Both the position numbers and the translations under genes were made by a program. 7,715 nucleotides of DNA from NCBI GenBank assembly GCA_001803565.1, contig MHDQ01000300.1, positions 1-7,715 on the forward strand, given 5' to 3'. Of the stretch, positions 1 through 5,510 are shown in pieces. This stretch comes from Nitrospinae bacterium RIFCSPLOWO2_12_FULL_45_22. Its GTDB lineage: Bacteria > 2-12-FULL-45-22. Each line of letters begins with the position of its first letter. Positions within the stretch are counted from its first letter, which is position 1. The notes beneath the pieces were generated by a model. That model made no database searches. It saw only the letters and a program-made list of their open reading frames with translations, and was not told where the DNA came from.

Positions 1-16
1 AAGGGATCATAAATGG

Positions 17-44
17 TTGACAAAAAGTGGGAATCTGTTATATT
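17..44 (+). promoter_or_regulatory. Sigma70-type promoter for the tRNA-Gly gene
   Basis: A perfect -35 box TTGACA lies at 17-22 and a -10 box TATATT (5 of 6 consensus bases) at 39-44, separated by 16 bases. Transcription would start near 51, about 14 bases before the mature tRNA 5' end at 65. A short leader removed by RNase P is normal for a tRNA gene. The call is by eye from consensus match and position. Confidence 0.7.
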
Positions 45-64
45 TTTTTCAATGTAACTCTTGA

Positions 65-140
65 GCGGGCATAGCTCAGCTGGTAGAGTACGAGCTTCCC
101 AAGCTTGGGGTCACGGGTTCGATCCCCGTTGCCCGCTCCA
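65..140 (+). tRNA. tRNA-Gly, anticodon CCC
   Basis: This 76-nt sequence folds as a complete cloverleaf. The 7-bp acceptor stem GCGGGCA/TGCCCGC is perfect. The D stem is GCTC/GAGT with one G-U pair, the anticodon stem is CGAGC/GCTTG, and the T arm ACGGG/CCCGT carries the usual TTCGATC loop. The anticodon loop TTCCCAA places CCC at 98-100, which reads GGG glycine codons. The discriminator base is U, as expected for bacterial tRNA-Gly, and the 3' CCA is encoded in the DNA. It has its own promoter and stands alone rather than in a visible tRNA cluster, although upstream DNA is not shown. No intron, truncation or mismatched stem is seen. Confidence 0.97.
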
Positions 141-152
141 AAACTACTAATT

Positions 153-176
153 AAAGGAGGGCATTTCGCCTTTTTT
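153..176 (+). terminator. Weak intrinsic terminator after the tRNA
   Basis: A short stem GGC/GCC around the loop ATTTC extends outward through A-U and G-U pairs (AAGGAG against the T run) and runs into six T residues at 171-176. The stem is G-U rich and short, so termination may be leaky and DUF507 may partly be read from the tRNA promoter. The purine-rich left arm resembles a Shine-Dalgarno but has no start codon at a suitable distance. Confidence 0.45.
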
Positions 177-213
177 CCTTTTTGGGCCAAGCTGAAGAAG
201 GGCAGGATTTTTT

Positions 214-495
214 ATGCGCCTCCCGAAAGAGATGGTTGATTATCTTGCCAAGGCACTGGCAGAGCGACTGACTAAGGAAGGATTTATTGCCATCAAAGGG
301 CCTCAAGACGAAGTAGAAGGTAGGATTAAGCATGTAATTATGGAAGATTTATTAGTGGAAGACCGGCTGAATGAAGAGGTAAAAGAGCTCCTCAGAGAAT
401 ATGCCAGCGAGATTGATAAAAGAGAAGTGGATTATTCACGGATGTTTAACTTGATAAAGAGTAAACTGGTTAAGGAACGGGGCCTTATCCTATAG
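214..495 (+). CDS. DUF507 family protein
   Basis: The 93-residue product matches my recollection of the DUF507 family (Pfam PF04368) over its whole length. It has an N-terminal MRLPKEMVDYLAKAL helix, a central IKGPQDEVEGRIKHVIMEDL segment and a C-terminal YSRMFNLIKSKLVKERG segment, and it has the usual family size of about 90 residues. No signal peptide or membrane segment is seen, so it should be cytoplasmic and mostly helical. The biochemical role of the family is not established and I assign none. The start ATG is preceded by AGGA at 204-207 with a 6-base spacer. It sits 73 bases after the tRNA and 190 bases before prkA on the same strand. In other genomes DUF507 genes can occur in pairs, but only one copy is visible here. 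Confidence 0.85.
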   Translation: MRLPKEMVDYLAKALAERLTKEGFIAIKGPQDEVEGRIKHVIMEDLLVEDRLNEEVKELLREYASEIDKREVDYSRMFNLIKSKLVKERGLIL

Positions 496-500
496 GCCTC
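479..500 (+). terminator. Hairpin spanning the DUF507 stop codon
   Basis: GGGGCCT at 479-485 pairs with AGGCCTC at 494-500 (7 bp, one G-U) around an 8-base loop. The right arm contains most of the TAG stop. A T5 run follows only at 514-518, too far from the stem for a textbook intrinsic terminator. It may be a 3'-end stability structure or a partial terminator instead. Confidence 0.3.
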
Positions 501-673
501 GATAGTATAGTAGTTTTTCCCAAAAGAGGTGGTTTTTCCCTTTCCTTAAAGATATCTTCTTAGAAAGTAAGAATCTTCCATTAATTCTTCCGCCGACTGT
601 TGTTAATAACTTCGCCTGCTAGTATTTGATCTTTCAGATAATCCTAAATCTATAGAGCGCTAAAAATAAAGAC

Positions 674-680
674 GAGGTGA
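674..680 (+). promoter_or_regulatory. Ribosome binding site that decides the prkA start
   Basis: GAGGTGA is an exact match to the 16S anti-Shine-Dalgarno partner and lies 5 bases before a TTG at 686. The competing in-frame GTG at 677 lies inside this site and has no good ribosome binding site of its own. TTG at 686 is therefore preferred. Confidence 0.6.
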
Positions 681-685
681 GAGGA

Positions 686-2752
686 TTGCTCAGGAATAAT
701 GAGATAATTTCCCTGGTTCAAGAATTTCAGGATAAACAGGGTTTTAAAGAACTTCATTGGGAAGGCTCCTTTGAAGATTATCTAGAGATAATAAAAAAGA
801 AGCCTCGCCTAGCCCGCTCAGCTTTTCAAAGGGTCTATGATATGATCCTTTCTTATGGGACAGAAGTATATACAGTAAACAAGGAGCAGATAATTAAGTA
901 TCGCTTTTTTGATGACCCTATATCTGGTTGTCAGGATGCTGTATATGGGCTGGAAAGGCCCATTATGAAGATGGTAAACTTCTTCAAAGCTGCTGCCCAG
1001 CGCTATGGCGCTGAGAGACGGGTCTTATTACTGCACGGTCCGGTTGGCAGCGCCAAAAGCACTATAGTACGCCTATTAAAAAAGGGGCTGGAACGATACT
1101 CGCTGACCGATGAAGGTGCTATCTATTCCTTCCGCTGGAGGCATGGAGAGAAGTCTGATATGGTAACTTATGCTGAATGCCCCATGCGCGAAGAACCCCT
1201 TCATCTAATACCTACCGCATGGCGTGGAAAGCTCCTGGATGGGCTAAATGAAGGGTTTTCTGAGGAGCAGAAAATATATATAGAAGGAGAACCGTGCCCT
1301 TTTTGCCGCCATACTTATCGGGAATTGCTAAAGAAACATAAAGGTGACTGGGTAGAACTGGTCTCTAATGAAGTAAGGGTATATCGCTTTGTCCTATCAG
1401 AGAAAGACCGGATCGGTATTGGTACGTTTCAACCCAAGGATGAAAAGAACCAGGACTCTACCGAACTGACCGGCGATATAAACTACCGCAAGATTGCCGA
1501 GTATGGGTCTGATTCTGATCCCCGGGCCTTTAATTTTGATGGAGAATTTAATATTGCTAACCGAGGATTAGTGGAGTTTATTGAGATACTGAAGCTGGAC
1601 GTAGCCTTCTTATATGACTTGCTAGGAGCTACCCAGGAGCATAAGATTAAGCCCAAGAAGTTTGCCCAGACCGATATTGACGAGGTCATTATCGGCCACA
1701 CCAACGAGCCGGAATACCGCCGTCTCCAGAGCAACGAGTATATGGAGGCATTACGGGACCGGACTATAAAGATTGATTTCCCTTATGTGACCAAACTCTC
1801 TGATGAGATAAAGATCTATGGGAGGGATTTCAATCCCACAAAGATCAGAGGCCGCCATATTGCCCCTCATACTATTGAGATGGCCTCTATGTGGGCAGTG
1901 GCAACCCGCTTAGAGCTTCCTAAAGACAGCAAGATTACCATCCTGCAGAAACTAAGGCTATATGATGGCAAGAGTCTCTCCGGCTATACTGAGGATAATA
2001 TACGGGATATGCAGAAAGAGGCCGTCAGGGAGGGGATGGATGGGATCTCTCCTAGATATATCCAGGATAAGATATCCAATGCCCTGGTATCCATGGAACA
2101 TGACAAATGTATCAACCCCTTCATGGTATTGAATGAGCTGGGGAACGGTCTGCAACACCACTCTTTAATCACTGCTGAGGAAAAGCGAAAACACTACCGG
2201 GAGCTATTGGCGGTAGTAATGGCAGAATATGAGGATATCACCAAAACGGAGGTTCAGAAGGCTATATCGGCCGATGAAGAATCACTGAAGAAACTCTGCA
2301 CTAACTATCTTGAGAATGTTAAAGCCTATACCCAGAGGACGAAGGTAAAAAATAAATATACCGGGCAGGATGAACCGCCGGATGAAAGGCTCATGCGGGC
2401 TATAGAAGAAAAGATTGATATCCCCGAGACCCGCAAAGACGACTTCCGCCGTGAGGTAATGAACTATATCGGCGCCCTGGCCCTGAATGGTAAGACCTTT
2501 AGTTATAATACTAATGAGCGATTACAAAAGGCCTTTGAGCTGAAGCTATTTGAAGACCAGAAGGATACCATCAAACTGACTACCCTGGTCACCGGGGTAG
2601 TGGATAAGGATACCCAGGAGAAGATTGATGTAGTGAAGGCACGGTTGATAAGGGATTACGCCTATTGCGAAGTCTGCGCTACCGATGTGTTGAATTATGT
2701 AGCATCTATTTTTGCCCGCGGAGATATAAAAGGCGTTTGGACCAAGAAATAA
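686..2752 (+). CDS. prkA: PrkA (YeaG-type) AAA+ serine protein kinase/protease family protein
   Basis: The 688-residue product (from TTG 686; 691 if the GTG at 677 is used) is a full-length PrkA. The N-terminal PrkA AAA domain shows [12 protein letters not shown] near residues 43-54, a P-loop GPVGSAKS at 118-125, a sensor-1-like [10 protein letters not shown] at 335-344 and ALRDRTIKI with candidate arginine fingers around 357-359. The PrkA C-terminal domain follows, roughly from residue 390. PrkA proteins are cytosolic stress- or sporulation-linked proteins. They were named as kinases and act with partners in E. coli, while B. subtilis PrkA has been reported as an ATP-dependent protease, so the activity here is uncertain. 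The length slightly exceeds the roughly 630-645 residues of the E. coli and B. subtilis proteins. Two cysteine pairs stand out: CPFC at 204-207 and CEVC at 661-664. The usual partners YeaH/YhbH and YcgB/SpoVR are not adjacent. The gene after it is convergent, so it is probably transcribed alone or with DUF507. Confidence 0.95.
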   Translation: MLRNNEIISLVQEFQDKQGFKELHWEGSFEDYLEIIKKKPRLARSAFQRVYDMILSYGTEVYTVNKEQIIKYRFFDDPISGCQDAVYGLERPIMKMVNFFKAAAQRYGAERRVLLLHGPVGSAKSTIVRLLKKGLERYSLTDEGAIYSFRWRHGEKSDMVTYAECPMREEPLHLIPTAWRGKLLDGLNEGFSEEQKIYIEGEPCPFCRHTYRELLKKHKGDWVELVSNEVRVYRFVLSEKDRIGIGTFQPKDEKNQDSTELTGDINYRKIAEYGSDSDPRAFNFDGEFNIANRGLVEFIEILKLDVAFLYDLLGATQEHKIKPKKFAQTDIDEVIIGHTNEPEYRRLQSNEYMEALRDRTIKIDFPYVTKLSDEIKIYGRDFNPTKIRGRHIAPHTIEMASMWAVATRLELPKDSKITILQKLRLYDGKSLSGYTEDNIRDMQKEAVREGMDGISPRYIQDKISNALVSMEHDKCINPFMVLNELGNGLQHHSLITAEEKRKHYRELLAVVMAEYEDITKTEVQKAISADEESLKKLCTNYLENVKAYTQRTKVKNKYTGQDEPPDERLMRAIEEKIDIPETRKDDFRREVMNYIGALALNGKTFSYNTNERLQKAFELKLFEDQKDTIKLTTLVTGVVDKDTQEKIDVVKARLIRDYAYCEVCATDVLNYVASIFARGDIKGVWTKK

Positions 2753-2754
2753 AA

Positions 2755-2815
2755 TGCAAAGCTTAAAGCGAAGAGCGCAAGACTAAAGGATTATTCATCA
2801 GCTTTACACTTTGCA
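2755..2815. terminator. Long imperfect inverted repeat between convergent prkA and pgsA
   Basis: TGCAAAGCTTAAAGC at 2755-2769 pairs with GCTTTACACTTTGCA at 2801-2815, matching at 13 of 15 positions with a 31-base spacer. AAAA lies just outside the left arm and TTTT at 2817-2820 just outside the right arm, so RNA from either strand would carry a stem followed by a short U run. Placed 3 bases after the prkA stop and 17 bases from the pgsA stop, it could act as a bidirectional terminator. The long spacer and short T runs make it weaker than a classic one. It may also be a copy of a low-complexity dispersed repeat. Confidence 0.45.
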
Positions 2816-2831
2816 CTTTTAGCTTCCTACT

Positions 2832-3413
2832 TCAGTCTATGATAAGGTCTAGGTTTTGCCAGAAGGAGCGAAAGTAATCTATTCCTGAGGCCACCGATAG
2901 AAAGAGGGATAGATAGAGGATACCTTGACCTAAACCGATAAAAACGGGCGGATAATATAGAATCAGGAGGATCAAAGCCACTACCTGGCAAAGCATCTTA
3001 TACTTTCCCCAGTTGCTAGCCGCTATAATTACTCCCTTTGCCGCGGCAATACCTCGCAGGCCCGTCACAGCAAACTCGCGTCCAATAAGGATTACTGCAA
3101 TCCAGGGTGATACCCTTCCCAGGGCTACCAATGGTATTAGGGTGGCAGTAATAAGGAGTTTGTCAGCAATAGGGTCCAGCAGTTTCCCTAAGGTAGTTAT
3201 CTGGTGATTAGCCCTGGCCAGGTGCCCATCCAGCCAATCGGTAAAAGCCGCTGCCGCGAAGATCAAGGCCGCTATGAAGGAGCCACTGGTTGATGGTGAT
3301 ATTAAAAAGACCAGCATGACAGGTACCAGGAATATCCTGCACAAGGTTATCCTATTAGGGAGGTTAAGCTGGATAAAGAGGTCAAATTTTTTGGTTAAAT
3401 TATTGGCGAACAT
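2832..3413 (-). CDS. pgsA: CDP-diacylglycerol--glycerol-3-phosphate 3-phosphatidyltransferase
   Basis: This integral membrane enzyme makes phosphatidylglycerol phosphate from CDP-diacylglycerol and glycerol 3-phosphate, the committed step to phosphatidylglycerol and cardiolipin. The 193-residue product carries the complete CDP-alcohol phosphotransferase signature D-x2-DG-x2-AR-x8-G-x3-D-x3-D, seen as DWLDGHLAR followed by GKLLDPIAD, so all metal-binding aspartates are present. LNLPNRITLCRIFLVPVML near the N-terminus is typical of PgsA, and several hydrophobic segments span the protein. The ATG at 3413 was chosen because a longer frame reaching 3500 would add residues unlike PgsA and overlap the upstream gene by about 100 bases. 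Even so no good Shine-Dalgarno precedes 3413. It overlaps the lytic transglycosylase gene by 14 bases, suggesting translational coupling as last gene of the operon. Related phosphatidyltransferases (PssA, Cls-type) fit the sequence less well. Confidence 0.88.
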   Translation of the reverse strand: MFANNLTKKFDLFIQLNLPNRITLCRIFLVPVMLVFLISPSTSGSFIAALIFAAAAFTDWLDGHLARANHQITTLGKLLDPIADKLLITATLIPLVALGRVSPWIAVILIGREFAVTGLRGIAAAKGVIIAASNWGKYKMLCQVVALILLILYYPPVFIGLGQGILYLSLFLSVASGIDYFRSFWQNLDLIID

Positions 3414-4134
3414 TGGTAAATAAGACCACACCGTTGGGAGAGACATAGCGAAATATCTTATTGGCTTTCTTTGTTCTATTGTGATTGGCCACCTGACCAC
3501 TGTGGAGAGTACGAGGATTTTGGTAATAATAGAATACTCTATTGATATAATCTATGGTTTCAGGAAAGGGTGGCACCCCATTATATCGCTCTACCTGACC
3601 TTTGCCAGCATTATAAGCCGCTAAAACCCGCTCCAGATTATAATCATACTTGCTTAGAAGGTAGTCTAAATGCTGCACTCCCCCCTGGATATTTTCCCAG
3701 AGATTAAAAGGGTTCTCTACTCCGTATTGTTTGGCGGTTTCAGGCATTAATTGCATCAGGCCCATAGCTCCTTTAGGCGAAATAGCCTGGGGATTAAAAT
3801 TAGATTCCGTTTTTATCACCGCTTTTACCAGGTTAGAATTTACGCCATATCTTCTGGCTGCTAGCTCTACTGCTTTTGTGATCTCATCTTTCTCTTTCAC
3901 GGAAGCCTTTCGCCTTCGGCCCTTATAGCCTTCGGGAACCTCTTCCCATGCCTGATATCCCTCGGTCCCAGGAACATTGCTGAGATGGATAATTCCGCTA
4001 GAACTCACATATTTAAACATCTTAGCTACAGCCAGGCTATTGAGGCAGAGAATGGATACTAATGGGAGCAAAAAAATAAGCGCCAGGCTACTTAAGTTTA
4101 GCCAGATATTCTTCTGCCTCTTTCCGCAAGGCAC
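3400..4134 (-). CDS. Lytic transglycosylase (SLT domain) with DUF4124-like ends
   Basis: A periplasmic enzyme predicted to cleave the MurNAc-GlcNAc bond of peptidoglycan without water, giving 1,6-anhydroMurNAc ends. From the GTG at 4134 the product has 244 residues. A KRQK n-region and a hydrophobic segment end in AVA before K38, a good signal peptidase I site. A DUF4124-like strand pair, FKYVSSSGIIHLSN, follows at 40-53. The SLT domain covers about 80-200, with catalytic Glu110 in KTESNFNP, GLMQLMP at 125-131 and AYNAG at 173-177. A second DUF4124-like copy, IFRYVSPNGVVLFTN, closes the protein at 227-241. The frame stays open to an ATG at 4200, but that start would bury the signal peptide and overlap bamD by 113 bases. 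GTG 4134 overlaps bamD by 47 bases and has only a weak ribosome site, so translation probably depends on coupling to bamD. The domain call is firm, the start less so. Confidence 0.88.
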   Translation of the reverse strand: MPCGKRQKNIWLNLSSLALIFLLPLVSILCLNSLAVAKMFKYVSSSGIIHLSNVPGTEGYQAWEEVPEGYKGRRRKASVKEKDEITKAVELAARRYGVNSNLVKAVIKTESNFNPQAISPKGAMGLMQLMPETAKQYGVENPFNLWENIQGGVQHLDYLLSKYDYNLERVLAAYNAGKGQVERYNGVPPFPETIDYINRVFYYYQNPRTLHSGQVANHNRTKKANKIFRYVSPNGVVLFTNVRQ

Positions 4135-4837
4135 TTCTAGGATATTGGCCGATAAAATCCTTAAATACCTTGACTGCTTTATCAAAGCTCTCTTCTTCAT
4201 AGTAAGATTTACCTTTATAAAACAGGGCTTTATCCCGAAAACTTATATGAGGATAGTATGTTAGTATGGTATCAAATCTTTGAATAGCTGAAATATAAGC
4301 CCCTTTCTTAAAATAATATAACCCCACAGTAAGCTCATGGGCGGCAAGTTTATTCTTACAGAACAGGGTCTTGCTCAGGGCTTCCTGGGTATAACGACTG
4401 CGGGGATAGCTCAGTAGCAACCTCTCAAAGTCTGCTATTGCCTCCTGAGTATAGCCCTGATCCCGATCATCTGGCCGTAGCCGGGTAAAATTACTCATAC
4501 CTGCTTTGAACAAAACCGCATCGGCCTCAGGGTCGGTAGGATAAAGCTCAACATATTTTAAATAATGAAAGTGTGCAAGATCATACTCGGCATTCTTATA
4601 CTCCGATTCTGCCAGGTTAATGAGGGCTTTTTTCCTGAGGTCACTATCCGGGTATTCATTCAGTAGTTTTTGGAAGGCTTCCTGGGCCTCTTTATAATCT
4701 CCCCGCTCATAGACCTTAGTGCCAAAGATATAATAATCCTGCGCCGTCTCTTTTATATCTTTTTTGGAGATGGAACAACCTGTCTCTATAGTCATGACTA
4801 AGAGCAAAAAAGATATAAAAAATACCCTATATCTCAT
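4088..4837 (-). CDS. bamD: Outer membrane protein assembly factor BamD (YfiO/ComL family lipoprotein)
   Basis: BamD is the essential TPR lipoprotein of the BAM complex, held on the periplasmic face of the outer membrane, where it helps BamA insert beta-barrel proteins. The 249-residue product begins with a basic-hydrophobic signal ending in IETGC, so Cys21 would be lipidated. Glu at -3 is an unusual lipobox residue. Tetratricopeptide-like repeats follow from about residue 35: YERGDYKEAQEAFQKLLNEY, then YKNAEYDLAHFHYLKYVELY, a DRDQGYTQEAIADFERLL stretch characteristic of BamD, LYYFKKGAYISAIQRFDTIL and a final YYEEESFDKAVKVFKDFI. The length is close to E. coli BamD (about 245). The ATG follows a very purine-rich site, AAAGGGGGGAG, 4 bases upstream. 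It is the first gene of a minus-strand run bamD-transglycosylase-pgsA with overlapping ends. A generic TPR lipoprotein such as a YbgF-like protein is the alternative, but the DRD region favours BamD. Confidence 0.87.
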   Translation of the reverse strand: MRYRVFFISFLLLVMTIETGCSISKKDIKETAQDYYIFGTKVYERGDYKEAQEAFQKLLNEYPDSDLRKKALINLAESEYKNAEYDLAHFHYLKYVELYPTDPEADAVLFKAGMSNFTRLRPDDRDQGYTQEAIADFERLLLSYPRSRYTQEALSKTLFCKNKLAAHELTVGLYYFKKGAYISAIQRFDTILTYYPHISFRDKALFYKGKSYYEEESFDKAVKVFKDFIGQYPRSALRKEAEEYLAKLK

Positions 4838-4865
4838 ACTACTCCCCCCTTTACTCTTTGTAGCT

Positions 4866-4889
4866 ATTTAGCCGCCAAGGACGCTAAAT
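4866..4889. repeat. Hairpin in the bamD leader
   Basis: ATTTAGC at 4866-4872 and GCTAAAT at 4883-4889 form a perfect 7-bp stem around the 10-base loop CGCCAAGGAC. On the minus strand it lies about 13 bases upstream of the bamD Shine-Dalgarno. The loop and the adjoining CCCACGAAGAAG resemble, from memory, the 'CCAAGGACGC ... CACGAAG' words of short dispersed intergenic repeats in many environmental genomes. Confidence 0.4.
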
Positions 4890-4910
4890 CCCACGAAGAA
4901 GTAAAGCTAA

Positions 4911-4970
4911 AGTAACCATTTAACCAAATAAAGTCTTATAAATATTCTAATTTTGGCCTAAACGGTTACT
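4911..4970. repeat. 60-base palindromic structure between the secreted-protein gene and bamD
   Basis: AGTAACCATTTA at 4911-4922 matches the complement of TAAACGGTTACT at 4959-4970 at 11 of 12 positions. Inside it, CCAAA at 4924-4928 pairs with TTTGG at 4952-4956. Together they make a stem of about 17 pairs with a small internal bulge and a loop of roughly 20 bases. The right arm includes two bases of the TAG stop of the minus-strand gene at 4969. Read on the minus strand it could protect or end that mRNA, but no T run follows on that side. On the plus strand TTTTT follows at 4975-4979. Confidence 0.45.
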
Positions 4971-5358
4971 AATCTTTTTGTAATACCGCCGGGCTTTCTA
5001 GCTTTACTAAGAATTCTATGCTCTCTACCTCATCGGCAGAAAGTTCTAATTCAGCTTTTTTTAGATCCAGAAAGAACCTCTCTTCTTTGTCTATAATCCT
5101 ATCATTAATAATAAAGGTAGAATAAAACTGCTGGTACTCCAGTTGGCGGGTTTTATAGTCTTTATAAATCCGAATCCTCTTTTCTGTCTCCCCTTTGCCT
5201 GGTATCTTAGCTTTTCCTTTTTCTTTGCCTTTATGCTTATGCTCCCCTGGGGTAGGTATGGGTATATCACCCCACGGTGGTGTTTGAGCCAAGCTGCGAG
5301 GGAGTTCCAGCCAGCTAAGAATAAAGATAATTAATATGAGAAATACTATCTTTTTCAT
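4969..5358 (-). CDS. Small secreted protein, Lys/Pro-rich linker plus acidic helical tail, function unknown
   Basis: I do not recognise this 129-residue protein as a named family. It starts with a clear signal peptide (MKK, then a hydrophobic run) with a likely cleavage after SLA at 22-24. Residues 26-60 are a low-complexity linker rich in Pro, Gly, Lys and His (IPIPTPGEHKHKGKEKGKAK). Residues 65-120 look helical and end in FIINDRIIDKEERFFLDL and LELSADEVESIEFLVKL. That layout, a polar loop between two helices with D/N, E and LSxxE positions, resembles the TerB-like pattern, but this is a visual resemblance only. It should be exported to the periplasm or beyond. It lies upstream of the bamD operon on the same strand, separated by 131 bases of structured DNA. 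Its promoter is so close to the ATG that almost no leader exists, and no clear Shine-Dalgarno is present. Confidence 0.72.
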   Translation of the reverse strand: MKKIVFLILIIFILSWLELPRSLAQTPPWGDIPIPTPGEHKHKGKEKGKAKIPGKGETEKRIRIYKDYKTRQLEYQQFYSTFIINDRIIDKEERFFLDLKKAELELSADEVESIEFLVKLESPAVLQKD

Positions 5359-5366
5359 GGCACTTT

Positions 5367-5395
5367 AGTATAATCTTTTCGCCAAAAAACATCAA
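5367..5395 (-). promoter_or_regulatory. Sigma70-type promoter giving a nearly leaderless mRNA
   Basis: On the minus strand, TTGATG (4 of 6, at 5390-5395) and TATACT (5 of 6, at 5367-5372) are spaced by exactly 17 bases. The -10 box ends 8 bases before the ATG of the small secreted protein, so transcription would begin at or within about 2 bases of the start codon. No ribosome site is visible, which fits leaderless initiation. Confidence 0.6.
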
Positions 5396-5439
5396 GCCCC
5401 ATTAATAATGAATAATAAGTGTGGCCAGCCATCGGATAG

Positions 5440-5458
5440 AAATTGTTCTGGACAATTT
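5440..5458. promoter_or_regulatory. 19-bp palindrome, candidate operator
   Basis: AAATTGT and ACAATTT form perfect 7-bp inverted half-sites around TCTGG. The palindrome overlaps the proposed -35 box of the radical SAM gene promoter and sits in the divergent region, 45 bases beyond the minus-strand promoter. Its size and symmetry suit a dimeric repressor or activator. The regulator is not in this window and I do not recognise the site. Confidence 0.4.
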
Positions 5459-5477
5459 ACCGCTGATCAGATAACAT
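5449..5477 (+). promoter_or_regulatory. Candidate promoter for the radical SAM gene
   Basis: TGGACA (5 of 6) at 5449-5454 and TAACAT (4 of 6) at 5472-5477 are spaced by 17 bases. The predicted leader includes the start of a small perfect hairpin, TGAGC/GCTCA at 5477-5490, just upstream of the ribosome binding site. The -10 match is modest. Confidence 0.35.
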
Positions 5478-5500
5478 GAGCTATCGCTCACTATGCTTTT

Positions 5501-5505
5501 GGAGG
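5501..5505 (+). promoter_or_regulatory. Ribosome binding site that decides the radical SAM gene start
   Basis: GGAGG stands 5 bases before the ATG at 5511. An in-frame ATG at 5493 lies upstream of this site and has no comparable ribosome site, so 5511 is the start used. Confidence 0.75.
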
Positions 5506-5510
5506 TATTA

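Noticed and set aside
151-333. 60-codon minus-strand open frame over the DUF507 start
   Set aside because: It is antisense to a well-supported family gene, has low-complexity Lys/Pro composition and lacks a ribosome site.
549-558. 10-bp palindrome AAGATATCTT in the DUF507-prkA gap, with a nearby 6-bp inverted repeat (569-589)
   Set aside because: Short AT-rich symmetric words occur readily by chance and no promoter or other element is aligned with them.
626-656. Possible promoter TTGATC with TATAGA upstream of prkA
   Set aside because: The spacer is 19 bases for TATAGA, and the 17-base alternative TCTATA matches only 3 of 6 positions, so it is not strong enough to list.
1483-2172. Minus-strand open frames inside prkA (1483-1734, 1958-2161, 1984-2172)
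   Set aside because: They are shadows of the conserved PrkA frame, which is intact throughout, and have no recognisable domains.
3013-4264. Plus-strand open frames opposite pgsA, the transglycosylase and bamD (3013-3207, 3731-3928, 3977-4264)
   Set aside because: They are antisense to genes with clear catalytic motifs and overlap two genes at once in one case, with no independent coding signal.
4921-4968. Possible bamD promoter around a TATAAG -10-like word on the minus strand
   Set aside because: No acceptable -35 hexamer is found at 16-18 bases.
5143-5334. Plus-strand open frame opposite the small secreted protein
   Set aside because: Its hydrophobic, aromatic composition is the complement of the Lys-rich linker and signal peptide on the other strand. 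The minus-strand frame has a signal peptide and promoter.
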